Shown in pieces: positions 25,312 to 33,752 of a stretch of DNA of 64,000 nt. Each line of letters begins with the position of its first letter. Within the stretch, counting starts at the first letter, position 1. The position numbers were made by a program, and so were the translations under genes. The notes beneath the pieces were generated by a model. It saw only the letters and a list, made by a program, of their open reading frames with translations, searched no databases and had not been told where the DNA came from. Source of the DNA: a virus; IMG/VR virus record IMGVR_UViG_3300017917_003016, positions 1 through 64,000 of that record. The stretch is one strand, 5' to 3'.

Positions 25312-26883
25312 ATGAGTACAGCCAAGGGTACAGATAATGTTCTTGTTAAAAAGCCGCATACCAAATCTGCCTTTACACAAGAACAATTAGAAGAATTTGT
25401 AAAATGTTCAGATCCTATAACGGGTCCAGAATATTTTATGAGTCATTATTTCTATATACAACATCCTACCCGCGGTAGAATGTTATATTCTCCCTTTGAT
25501 TATCAAAAAAGATTAATACATACCTACCATAGTTATCGTTTTAGTATATCATTAATGCCTCGGCAAACAGGTAAGTCAACTAGTGCTGCGGGATATCTAT
25601 TATGGTATGCAATGTTTGTGCCTGATTCAACCATTCTAATTGCTGCACACAAATACTCAGGTTCACAGGAAATCATGCAGCGCATACGCTATGCCTACGA
25701 ATCTGTGCCAGACTTTATACGTGCCGGTGTTGTGAGTTATAACAAAGGTAGTATAGATTTTGACAATGGTAGCCGTATAGTTTCGGCCACTACAACAGAA
25801 AACACAGGGCGCGGTATGTCAATATCTCTGCTGTATGCTGATGAGTTTGCATTCGTCCGTCCAACTATCGGTAGAGAATTTTGGACATCTATTAGCCCAA
25901 CATTGGCCACTGGCGGTAAGTGTATTATTACGTCAACACCTAACTCAGATGAAGACCAGTTTGCCATACTATGGAAAGGTGCCAACAAATGTGTAGATGA
26001 ATATGGTGAGGCCACTGACATAGGCATCAACGGATTTAAAGCGTTTCGCAGTTATTGGAACGAGCACCCAGACCGCGATGATAAGTGGGCCACAGAACAA
26101 CGTGCTCAATTGGGGGATGAACGTTTCCGCAGAGAAATGGATTGTGAATTTATTATCTGGGATGAAACTTTAATCAGCCCAAGTTTTCTAGTAGAAATGG
26201 AAGGAGTCGATCCTATAGAACGGCAAGGTCATGTACGCTGGTACAAACGACCAGAACCGCAGTTTACCTATGCAGTGGCATTAGATCCTAGTTTAGGAAC
26301 TGGTGGAGATCCCGCGGGCATACAGGTTTTTGAATTACCCACGTTTAAACAAGTAGCAGAATGGCAGCACAATCGTACTCCTATACAAACACAAGTGGGT
26401 ATAATTGCAGAAATTACCAAATATCTAGCCGAAACGGTCAATCAAAATAATATCTACTACAGTGTTGAAAACAACACAGTGGGCGAAGCAGCACTTATCT
26501 GTATTAATGAAATTGGCGAAGAAAACATTCGTGGTATTTTTCTAAGCGAGCCTCGCGGTATGTCAGCCACTGGCCGCAGATATCGCAAAGGATTTAATAC
26601 AACAAACAAAACAAAAATTTCAGCCTGTGCTAAATTAAAGAATCTAATTGAAAGCCGGCGCATGACTGTGGTCAGTCGCAGCCTTATATCAGAACTCAAA
26701 ACCTTTGTAGCACAGGCGGCCAGTTATGCAGCCAAACCAGGTGAAACAGACGATTTGGTCATGAGCCTATTGCTGATTGTACGCATGGCTCAGGTCTTGC
26801 AGAGTTTTGACAGCCAACTTGACTATACTATGAAGGACAGTCTTGAGGATGTAGTTGAGCCCATGCCTTTCTATATACTCTAG
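25312..26883 (+). CDS. 17: Terminase large subunit gp17
   Basis: A 523-residue packaging ATPase-nuclease. The ATPase has Walker A PRQTGKST (83-90) and Walker B LLYADE (173-178), with a coupling TSTP segment after it. The RNase H-like nuclease has Asp325 in ALDPSLGTGGD, Glu386 in YSVENNTVGE and Asp480/481 in ETDDLVMS. It cuts concatemeric DNA and drives it into the prohead. Length is slightly less than T4 gp17 (610). There is no Shine-Dalgarno before the ATG, only a degenerate late-promoter-like sequence. Confidence 0.95.
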   Translation: MSTAKGTDNVLVKKPHTKSAFTQEQLEEFVKCSDPITGPEYFMSHYFYIQHPTRGRMLYSPFDYQKRLIHTYHSYRFSISLMPRQTGKSTSAAGYLLWYAMFVPDSTILIAAHKYSGSQEIMQRIRYAYESVPDFIRAGVVSYNKGSIDFDNGSRIVSATTTENTGRGMSISLLYADEFAFVRPTIGREFWTSISPTLATGGKCIITSTPNSDEDQFAILWKGANKCVDEYGEATDIGINGFKAFRSYWNEHPDRDDKWATEQRAQLGDERFRREMDCEFIIWDETLISPSFLVEMEGVDPIERQGHVRWYKRPEPQFTYAVALDPSLGTGGDPAGIQVFELPTFKQVAEWQHNRTPIQTQVGIIAEITKYLAETVNQNNIYYSVENNTVGEAALICINEIGEENIRGIFLSEPRGMSATGRRYRKGFNTTNKTKISACAKLKNLIESRRMTVVSRSLISELKTFVAQAASYAAKPGETDDLVMSLLLIVRMAQVLQSFDSQLDYTMKDSLEDVVEPMPFYIL

Positions 26884-26890
26884 ATAAATA
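26883..26890 (+). promoter_or_regulatory. T4-type late promoter (GATAAATA) abutting a start codon
   Basis: GATAAATA overlaps the gp17 stop and ends five bases before the ATG at 26896, so the transcript would start at or next to the start codon. Confidence 0.7.
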
Positions 26891-26895
26891 TTGTT

Positions 26896-29439
26896 ATGAG
26901 AGAAATTAACAAAATCGCAGAAGGTCTATTTGAAAAAATTCGTGACCGTTTTGAGGATGTTAGCCTGGGTGATGACAAAGCCATGGCCACACAGGATCCT
27001 GAAAAGGCAAGATTCTTTAATTTTGACTATGTAGTTGACGGTCATAATCACGGTAACGTAACATTAAGCCTAATTGATGAAATTAGTCTCAAAGTCTACT
27101 TCAGTAAGAACATAACCAAAGATCTAAGTGACCACGAACGACAGCATTGGTATGATTTCCTTCGTAGTCTTCGTGAATTTGCCCGACGAAATTTGCTGAG
27201 TTTTGAACCCAGAGATATCACTCGCTCAACCCTCAAATTCCGTGATATTAGGCAGGTCAGCAAGGCAGACGACACATACGATAAAGATGACGTAGTTAAA
27301 GAAAGTCGCATGTATGGAACCACTCGCAGTAGTTATGAAAATCGTGGCCCGGTGCGTATAATCATACGTCATGCAGATCATGTCGATCCTGAACGTGTAG
27401 GGGACAGATCTCGCAAGATAAAATCAATTTATCTTGAAACACAAGAAGGCGAACGCTTTAAACTGCCACATAACAGCCTGCGCTATGCTCGTGCTATGAG
27501 TCGTCATTTACGTGAGGGTGGTACAATCAATGACGATTTTGGTCAGCACATTACAGAAATGGCTGCAGAGTGCGCTAAACTTAGAAACTTTAAAACTGCC
27601 ATGTCACGTCGAGTATTTGAAGACGAAGAAACTCAGCATATGGTAGAAGCAGCATTTGAATATCACGGACTTCTCAAAAACACTCTTAATCGCATGAGCG
27701 GCCGCAAAGGGTATCAGCGATGCCAAGAACAATTTGTGGCTACTAGTACTAGTTATATACCCGAAGAAGATTTTGATGCAGAAGAATTCAAAGAAAGATT
27801 TGTCAAACGTACATATAATGAACGTATACAAGACGCTCTTCCGTTGGTGCACAAGGCTTATCGTATGAAAAAGACCGATAAATTTGTAGAAGCATTTGAA
27901 GGGTGGGCTGATAGGTTATCAGAAGGAACTTGGCAAATACCAGAAGCAGACAGTGATATTGCACAATTAGTTGAGTTGCTAGCAGAACCTCTTCCTGTAG
28001 GAGCAGACGCTGAAAATGCTATTAATTCACTGAGTGACCTAATAGGAGATGATGTACTTTATGATGATCTTGCAGATCTAGCCAAAGTAAATCCTGAGGA
28101 AGATGCCCGTAATGTTATAATTGCATGGTTACAAACTAATTTGCCGGAAGTATACGACAAACTTGAACAATCTCCTGAGGAAGATCGGCCCTCAACACAC
28201 AACCAAGAACCTATGGCTGAAAATGAAAAGCCAGTGGCAAACATGAGTAGAAATGAAATATTAGATTTATTAAACATGGATCCCATGCGGGCTAAGAATT
28301 ATTCAAATGAACAACTTAGACGTCTGGCAGACAAAAGGACCGGCGAAATGACAGAAAACTATGAACAAGATGATTTAGACGGTAGCCCTTATGAAATGGG
28401 TTATCGTGCTGCTGCACTACACCATAAGAGCAAGAGTTCAAATCCTTTTGACATGTCAGATCCAAGATATGATACTTGGGAAGATGGTTGGCGAGAAGGT
28501 GCAGCAGAAGAAGGCCTTGATGAATTAGACGAATCTGGGGCGTACGGTAGTTACGGTGATATCCATGAAAGTCATGATGCTAGCGAAGCAGTACAGGCTG
28601 CGATTATACACCGCATAATCAATCAACACAAAGATGTTTTAGCCAAATTTGGTCCAACTGCTATTATGAATGCTGTAGAAGATGAAGCAGCACATAAGGG
28701 AGATATTGAAGAAATTGGTACCAGTGATGTCAGTGCATGGACTAGATCAGTAATCCAATCTTTAGAAACAGGTCAGTACGGTGATGCTCATAACGATCTT
28801 GAAGAGGACTATGGTCAACGCGCACCAGCAGATTCTGCTAGCCCGCTTACTCATGCACACCAAGCATGGTGCGATGCTTGTGATCGTGAAGAAAAGAAAT
28901 GTGTCTGCGAAGACAAACTAGAAGAATCTTTTATGTCTGATTGGAATTCATTTCTGTCAGAAGGCAAAATGAAAGACCTAGCCATCGACCTTCGCGAACT
29001 ATCAGAAGCAGAGTTTAAGAAAAAGTATGGCAAGACCAAAGCAGAAATGCGTGCTAGTCTAAAAGAAGATTTAGATGAAGGACAAGAAGAAGATGACGTT
29101 GCTGCCGCACGTGCTGCTAGAGCCAAACTTGACAAGCCTGCAGTGTTTAGAAAACAAGAAAAGTTCCTACCTAGCAAAGACAAGGATTGGATGGTCACTC
29201 CCGACGAACTAAAGGCTGCTGAAGAACTACCCAGTAGAGAGTTTGCACTGCGAAAGAAAGAACTAGGAATGAAGGAAGAAGTAGATACGGGCGAAGTAGA
29301 TGCTCGTAAAACTACGCCATCAAGCGAAGAAGAAAAAGAAAAGGTATTTTCTAAACATCGCGAACGTGTAAAAAATTTAGAAAAAGACGAACTTGAAGAA
29401 GATATCGTAGATATCAAGAAACTAGCAGGCCTTAAGTAA
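26896..29439 (+). CDS. Large modular virion-type protein (847 aa)
   Basis: This starts MREINKIAEG. The first ~110 residues contain HGNVTLSLIDEISLKVYFS, HERQHWYDFLRSLREFARR and FEPRDITRSTLKFRDI. I recognise this block from large structural proteins of T4-like aquatic phages. Further blocks are a basic region (~145-200), helical acidic regions, a short repeat-like acidic stretch, a C-x2-C-x6-C-x-C cluster (659-671), and an internal SDWNSFLSEG segment that looks like a second targeting peptide (~680). The C-terminal DIVDIKKLAGLK ends the protein. It is rich in (L/I)xE sites. It probably enters the head and is processed; any ejected-enzyme role is unproven. A terminator follows. Confidence 0.6.
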   Translation: MREINKIAEGLFEKIRDRFEDVSLGDDKAMATQDPEKARFFNFDYVVDGHNHGNVTLSLIDEISLKVYFSKNITKDLSDHERQHWYDFLRSLREFARRNLLSFEPRDITRSTLKFRDIRQVSKADDTYDKDDVVKESRMYGTTRSSYENRGPVRIIIRHADHVDPERVGDRSRKIKSIYLETQEGERFKLPHNSLRYARAMSRHLREGGTINDDFGQHITEMAAECAKLRNFKTAMSRRVFEDEETQHMVEAAFEYHGLLKNTLNRMSGRKGYQRCQEQFVATSTSYIPEEDFDAEEFKERFVKRTYNERIQDALPLVHKAYRMKKTDKFVEAFEGWADRLSEGTWQIPEADSDIAQLVELLAEPLPVGADAENAINSLSDLIGDDVLYDDLADLAKVNPEEDARNVIIAWLQTNLPEVYDKLEQSPEEDRPSTHNQEPMAENEKPVANMSRNEILDLLNMDPMRAKNYSNEQLRRLADKRTGEMTENYEQDDLDGSPYEMGYRAAALHHKSKSSNPFDMSDPRYDTWEDGWREGAAEEGLDELDESGAYGSYGDIHESHDASEAVQAAIIHRIINQHKDVLAKFGPTAIMNAVEDEAAHKGDIEEIGTSDVSAWTRSVIQSLETGQYGDAHNDLEEDYGQRAPADSASPLTHAHQAWCDACDREEKKCVCEDKLEESFMSDWNSFLSEGKMKDLAIDLRELSEAEFKKKYGKTKAEMRASLKEDLDEGQEEDDVAAARAARAKLDKPAVFRKQEKFLPSKDKDWMVTPDELKAAEELPSREFALRKKELGMKEEVDTGEVDARKTTPSSEEEKEKVFSKHRERVKNLEKDELEEDIVDIKKLAGLK

Positions 29440-29458
29440 TTTGTTTTTTGGTTTTACC

Positions 29459-29486
29459 AAAAAGGCACTAATTAGTGCCTTTTTTG
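29459..29486 (+). terminator. Rho-independent terminator before gp32
   Basis: AAGGCACTAATTAGTGCCTT is a perfect palindrome followed by a T-run. It separates the late packaging unit from gp32. Confidence 0.85.
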
Positions 29487-29516
29487 TTGACAGCATAAAT
29501 AATAGTAGCGTATTAT
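29487..29516 (+). promoter_or_regulatory. Sigma70-type promoter for gp32, overlapping a late promoter
   Basis: TTGACA (29487) and TATTAT (29511) have an 18-base spacer. CATAAATA at 29494-29501 lies inside the spacer, so gp32 can be read early and late. Confidence 0.7.
29494..29501 (+). promoter_or_regulatory. T4-type late promoter (CATAAATA) for gp32
   Basis: CATAAATA is embedded in the spacer of the TTGACA/TATTAT promoter, upstream of the same 60+ base leader. Confidence 0.55.
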
Positions 29517-29577
29517 GTATGAGTGCAGAATACGTTTAGGCACAATATTATGGCAAACTTATTAAGGAGAAAACATC

Positions 29578-30576
29578 ATGGCCACATCACTAGCAGAAAT
29601 TCGCGCAAAACTTCAAGCACAAGAAACTCGCAGCCAAGGTAGCAGCGGCACAGGCGACAACGCAATCTACGCACACTGGAACATCCAAGAAGGACAAAAT
29701 GCTCGTGTGCGATTCCTCCCAGACGCAGACCCAAAGAACACATTCTTTTGGGTAGAACGACTCATGATTAACTTGCCTTTTGCAGGTGTAAAGGGTCAAG
29801 TTGATTCTAAGCCTGTAACCGTGCAGGTTCCTTGTGTTGAAATGTATGGCGAAGCATGCCCAGTATTGGCAGAAGTACGCACCTGGTTTAAGGATTCTAG
29901 CCTTGAAGAACTAGGTCGCAAGTATTGGAAGAAGAAGTCATATCTATTCCAAGGATTTGTGCGTGAAAACCCTCTCAAGGACGACGAAACACCTGCCAAT
30001 CCAATTCGTCGCTTTATCATCAGCCCACAGATTTTTAATCTAGTCAAGTCAGCACTGCTGGATCCTGAACTGGAAAATCTGCCTACTGACTATCAAGCAG
30101 GTCTTGATTTTACCATTAGCAAGACCAGCAAGGGTGGATATGCAGACTATAACACTAGCAAGTGGAGCCGCAAGGAATCAGCACTGACCGCTGACGAGGC
30201 CGCTGCTATTGAACAGTACGGTCTGTATAATCTTGCAGACTTCCTGCCTAAGAAGCCCAGTGAAGTTGAACTTAAGGTTATCAAAGAAATGTTTGAAGCC
30301 AGTGTAGATGGGCAAGCCTATGATGCAGAACGTTGGGGTGCTTACTACAAGCCACGTGGTGTTGCAGTAGCAGCATCTAGTGCACCTGCTGCATCAGCGC
30401 CGGCGCCCTCTGTGCAGGCTGTGGAGGATGAAACTCCCCCTTTTGAAACTGCAGATCGCGCAGTAGCAACAGAATCTGTTGCTAGTACAACTGCTCCTGT
30501 GACTACACCTGCAGCAGGAAACACTCGTGCAGAAGATATTCTTGCGATGATCCGTAATCGTCAAAAGACGTCTTAA
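29578..30576 (+). CDS. 32: Single-stranded DNA-binding protein gp32
   Basis: A 332-residue protein with AAGGAGAAAACATC before the ATG. An N-terminal basic segment (SLAEIRAKLQAQETR) corresponds to the cooperativity domain. The core OB-type domain has HWNIQEGQNARVRFLPDAD, WKKKSYLFQGFVREN and NPIRRFIISPQIF. The C-terminal ~75 residues are Ala/Pro/Thr-rich and acidic, the usual tail for recruiting partners. Cys86 and Cys94 are visible, but the full T4 zinc set (one His, three Cys) is not evident. It coats ssDNA in replication and recombination, and the UvsX gene is next. Confidence 0.92.
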   Translation: MATSLAEIRAKLQAQETRSQGSSGTGDNAIYAHWNIQEGQNARVRFLPDADPKNTFFWVERLMINLPFAGVKGQVDSKPVTVQVPCVEMYGEACPVLAEVRTWFKDSSLEELGRKYWKKKSYLFQGFVRENPLKDDETPANPIRRFIISPQIFNLVKSALLDPELENLPTDYQAGLDFTISKTSKGGYADYNTSKWSRKESALTADEAAAIEQYGLYNLADFLPKKPSEVELKVIKEMFEASVDGQAYDAERWGAYYKPRGVAVAASSAPAASAPAPSVQAVEDETPPFETADRAVATESVASTTAPVTTPAAGNTRAEDILAMIRNRQKTS

Positions 30577-30589
30577 TCAAGTAAGGCAC

Positions 30590-30612
30590 GGACAGGGTGC
30601 AATGCCCTGTCC
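30590..30612 (+). terminator. Hairpin between gp32 and uvsX
   Basis: GGACAGGG (30590-30597) pairs with CCCTGTCC (30605-30612) across a 7-base loop. No T-run follows. It may set the gp32:uvsX ratio by attenuation or by protecting the gp32 mRNA end. Confidence 0.5.
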
Positions 30613-30635
30613 ATCGATTTCAACAAGGACACACT

Positions 30636-31712
30636 ATGGCAAAGCCATTTGATATTTCAAAATTTCGTAAAAGCATTACCAAATCAATCGACGGTTTGGG
30701 AATTGGATTCAATGATCCAACTGACTGGATTTCAACAGGTAACTATACACTAAATTATCTAATCAGCGGCGACTTTCATAAAGGCGTTCCTCTGGGTAAA
30801 GTAACTGTGTTTGCTGGAGAATCTGGTGCAGGTAAGAGTTACATCTGTTCTGGAAACCTTATTCGTCACGCACAAGCACAGGGCATTTATCCTATTCTAA
30901 TTGACACAGAAAACGCCCTAGATGAAGACTGGCTTCGTGCCTTAGGTGTTGATACCGGCGAAGACAAGTTACTGAAACTTAATGTAGCAATGATCGATGA
31001 TGTTGCTAAAATTATCAACGACTTTGTTAAAGAGTACAAACTGCTGCCTGTGGAAGAACGCCCCAAGGTCTTGTTTATTCTAGACAGTTTGGGTATGATG
31101 CTAACACCTACAGATGTTAACCAGTTTGAAGCAGGCGATCTTAAGGGCGATATGGGTCGTAAGCCTAAGGCCCTGACCGCTTTAGTGCGCAACTGTGTAA
31201 ACATGTTTGGTAGTCTAAATATTGGATTAGTTGCTACTAACCACACCTATGCAAGCCAAGATATGTTTGATCCAGATGATAAGATTTCAGGTGGGCAAGG
31301 TTTCATCTATGCATCAAGCATTGTTGTTGCTATGAAGAAGTTAAAGTTGAAGGAAGACGAAGACGGCAACAAGATTTCAGAAGTACGTGGTATTCGTGCA
31401 AGTTGCAAGATTATGAAGACCAGATATGCCAAACCTTTTGAAAGTGTTCAGGTTAAGATTCCCTATGACACAGGGATGAATCCCTACAGTGGACTTACTG
31501 ACATGCTAGAATCTAAGGGCCTGCTGGTCAAAGATGGCAATCGACTGATGTACAAGACTGCTGATGGCAAAGAAATCAAACAGTTTCGTAAGGCCTGGGA
31601 AACTAACGAGGACGGCAGTTTGGACATAGTAATGAAAGAAATTAGTTCTAACGCCAATTTGCTAAGTAAGAATAATTCCTCTGAGGAAGAACAAGGAGAA
31701 ACAGAAGCATGA
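30636..31712 (+). CDS. uvsX: UvsX recombinase (RecA-like)
   Basis: A 358-residue strand-exchange ATPase. I use the ATG at 30636, preceded by AAGGAC, because the longer frame crosses a hairpin. Walker A GESGAGKS is at residues 61-68 and Walker B ends PKVLFILDSLG near 143. The DNA-loop region contains NHTYASQDMFDPDDKISGG, as in UvsX and RecA. The C-terminus is acidic (SSEEEQGETEA). It acts with gp32 and UvsY to load on ssDNA during recombination-dependent replication. The next gene overlaps by 4 bases. Confidence 0.94.
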   Translation: MAKPFDISKFRKSITKSIDGLGIGFNDPTDWISTGNYTLNYLISGDFHKGVPLGKVTVFAGESGAGKSYICSGNLIRHAQAQGIYPILIDTENALDEDWLRALGVDTGEDKLLKLNVAMIDDVAKIINDFVKEYKLLPVEERPKVLFILDSLGMMLTPTDVNQFEAGDLKGDMGRKPKALTALVRNCVNMFGSLNIGLVATNHTYASQDMFDPDDKISGGQGFIYASSIVVAMKKLKLKEDEDGNKISEVRGIRASCKIMKTRYAKPFESVQVKIPYDTGMNPYSGLTDMLESKGLLVKDGNRLMYKTADGKEIKQFRKAWETNEDGSLDIVMKEISSNANLLSKNNSSEEEQGETEA

Positions 31713-31957
31713 CTTTAGAAGTGGATATTCTTAGCGAAATGTGGACAACCTGTAAGGAGTATATTGCTCCTAAGGATCGTCAAGCAGCAGCGGATCACGT
31801 GATCAGCGTGGTTGCAGATCATAATATTACCGAAGATGATCTTAGAGCCATAGGAGGCACAGACAGTTATTTGAAACGTGCAGTGCAAGAATACATGGGC
31901 GAAGATGAGGAAGACGAAGACCCCTATGATGATTCAATTGAGGATGATGATTATTAA
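31709..31957 (+). CDS. Small acidic protein between uvsX and uvsY
   Basis: An 82-residue protein overlapping uvsX by 4 bases and uvsY by one. The first 60 residues are helical and the last ~20 are almost all Asp/Glu. It occupies the place of a small gene found between uvsX and uvsY in related phages. The acidic tail could mimic DNA or bind a recombination partner; this is speculation. Confidence 0.55.
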   Translation: MTLEVDILSEMWTTCKEYIAPKDRQAAADHVISVVADHNITEDDLRAIGGTDSYLKRAVQEYMGEDEEDEDPYDDSIEDDDY

Positions 31958-32412
31958 TGTGGTATAGCCGGGTAGTAGCCAGTCTTGCTGCAATACCTGA
32001 TTTCATAGCCCATTATGAATCAGAACTTGATCAAGCCAAACGAGAAGTTGGCACATATGGCAACATTGAGAAGAATCTAGCAAACCTTCCGGGCATTACC
32101 GAACATCGATTTAATCAACTGCAGGAAATTGAAGCAGTGCTGAATTATCTTAATATTCAACTGCGAAAGATTCGTAAGAAGCATTTTCAAAAATACCTTG
32201 AGGCCTACCAACGAGCACTAACGTCGAGAGACGCTGAAAAATATGTTGACGGAGAAGATGAAGTCATTGATTTTGAAACTATTATCAATGAGGTTGCACT
32301 TCTACGTAACAAATGGTTAGGTATCATGAAGGGATTAGAAAGCAAGAATTTTATGCTAGGGCATATCACACGTCTACGCACGGCTGGTATGGAGGATGCC
32401 AGTATTGGTTGA
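31957..32412 (+). CDS. uvsY: UvsY recombination mediator
   Basis: A 151-residue helical protein. The C-terminal segment (IINEVALLRNKWLGIMKGLESKNF followed by GHITRLR) matches the T4 UvsY ending with its Arg/Lys-rich helix. The middle YLNIQLRKIRKKHFQKYLEAYQ is also family-like. UvsY helps UvsX displace gp32. Length agrees (T4 UvsY 137). Its place one gene after uvsX supports the call. Confidence 0.85.
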   Translation: MWYSRVVASLAAIPDFIAHYESELDQAKREVGTYGNIEKNLANLPGITEHRFNQLQEIEAVLNYLNIQLRKIRKKHFQKYLEAYQRALTSRDAEKYVDGEDEVIDFETIINEVALLRNKWLGIMKGLESKNFMLGHITRLRTAGMEDASIG

Positions 32413-33316
32413 GAGGCATAGTTTGTCTATTTTAAGCCTGTTGCAACAGTATGAGGTCTTTTTAGAAAGTCTCAAACATATCGCTGATATGGGTTGCGGC
32501 AGCGGTGCCGATATAGATTGGTGGGCTACCTTAGAAAACAGCGAGAATCCCCCAGAACCTTATAATTTCAATTGCTTTGCTGTAGACCGCAGTTCGTCAA
32601 AATTAGCACAGGTCCCAAATCGCAAAAATATACATAAAATAAACAATTCCTATGATGCAGAATTTTTATTTCCTGTTCCTATAGATTTTATTTGGGCACA
32701 CGACTCTCTGCAGTACAGCACCGATCCGTTGCATACCCTGCGCAGATGGAATAGTTATATGAATACCAATGGTATGTTAGTTGTAACGGTTCCGCAGCAC
32801 ACAGGAATTGAGTATGGCCGTCAATACAGCAGAGCATACAATGGTTGTATATATCATTATACTCCACTGATGTTAATCTATATGCTAGCAGTAAACGGAT
32901 TTGATTGTAGGGATGCGTATCTGCTAAAACGCTGGCAAGACCCTTGGATTCAAATGGCAGTGTACAAATCAGACGTTCCGGCAATGGATCCAGCAACAAC
33001 TACATGGTTTGACCTAGCAGATAAAAATTTACTACATCCTAGTATTGTCAATAGTTTAAATTCCAATGGATTTATCAAGCAAGAAGAAATTTTAATGCCG
33101 TGGTTAGACAAAGAACTTTATTTTATAGACTACGTTAGTCAACGAATGGAAACTCCTCCGGCCACTGAAACCACTGGTGTTATAAATGACGATGTTACTC
33201 GATCTGACAGAATCAGTATTGAACAACCTAAAGAAGCAGTGCGAGCAACTGAAATATTAAAGCCGCGGCCATTGTTAAATAAACCACCAACACGTAAGAG
33301 TTATAAAAATGCCTGA
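32396..33316 (+). CDS. SAM-dependent methyltransferase
   Basis: A 306-residue protein whose ATG lies directly after GGAGG inside the uvsY 3' end (17-base overlap). Motif I is IADMGCGSGADIDWW (~residues 30-42), an acidic VDRS follows, then FIWAHDSLQYSTDP and GMLVVTVPQHTG, the usual class I methyltransferase order. The C-terminal ~60 residues are low complexity. The substrate is unknown. A methyltransferase generates S-adenosylhomocysteine, which the phage adenosylhomocysteinase at 37561 could recycle. Confidence 0.75.
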   Translation: MPVLVERHSLSILSLLQQYEVFLESLKHIADMGCGSGADIDWWATLENSENPPEPYNFNCFAVDRSSSKLAQVPNRKNIHKINNSYDAEFLFPVPIDFIWAHDSLQYSTDPLHTLRRWNSYMNTNGMLVVTVPQHTGIEYGRQYSRAYNGCIYHYTPLMLIYMLAVNGFDCRDAYLLKRWQDPWIQMAVYKSDVPAMDPATTTWFDLADKNLLHPSIVNSLNSNGFIKQEEILMPWLDKELYFIDYVSQRMETPPATETTGVINDDVTRSDRISIEQPKEAVRATEILKPRPLLNKPPTRKSYKNA

Positions 33317-33746
33317 GAAAATTGTTCTAGTAACCGGCGGTTTTGATCCTATTCATTTAGGGCATATTGAATATTTTACCGAGGCTAAACGTTTAGGGGA
33401 TAAACTAGTAGTAGGAGTCAATTCTGATTCTTGGCTAACACGCAAAAAAGGCAAGGCATTCATGCTTAGATATGATCGCATGCGCATAATTTCTAATTTG
33501 CGCATGGTTGACTATGTCTTAGAATTCAACGACGACGACGATACGGCTAATCATGCTATAAAACTAACCAAACAGACTTGGCCTACAGCAGAAATTATCT
33601 TTGCCAATGGGGGCGACAGAAACAAAGGTAATATTCCGGAAATGTCTATAGAAGGCGTTGAATTTGTATTTGGTGTTGGCGGGACTATCAAAAGATCCAG
33701 CAGCAGTAAGTTGTTAGATGAATGGTGCAGGAATTTCGATAAATAG
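33309..33746 (+). CDS. Cytidylyltransferase-like nucleotidyltransferase
   Basis: A 145-residue protein with the HxGH-type motif GGFDPIHLGHIEY (~10-22), a VGVNSDSWLTRKKG phosphate-binding segment, and GGTIKRSSSSKLL near the end. These are the signatures of glycerol-3-phosphate cytidylyltransferase and of the HldE/RfaE nucleotidyl domain. It would couple CTP or ATP to a sugar or polyol phosphate. It overlaps the methyltransferase end by 8 bases. Its last codons (GAT AAA TAG) contain the late promoter of the next gene. Confidence 0.8.
   Translation: MPEKIVLVTGGFDPIHLGHIEYFTEAKRLGDKLVVGVNSDSWLTRKKGKAFMLRYDRMRIISNLRMVDYVLEFNDDDDTANHAIKLTKQTWPTAEIIFANGGDRNKGNIPEMSIEGVEFVFGVGGTIKRSSSSKLLDEWCRNFDK
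33738..33745 (+). promoter_or_regulatory. T4-type late promoter (GATAAATA) inside a stop codon region
   Basis: GATAAATA is embedded in the final Asp-Lys-stop codons of the previous gene and ends 7 bases before the ATG at 33753. Confidence 0.7.
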
Positions 33747-33752
33747 AGTATC

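Noticed and set aside
28851-29417. Minus-strand frame of 188 aa opposite the 847-aa gene
   Set aside because: Ser-rich shadow of Glu/Lys/Asp codons on the plus strand; no start signals.
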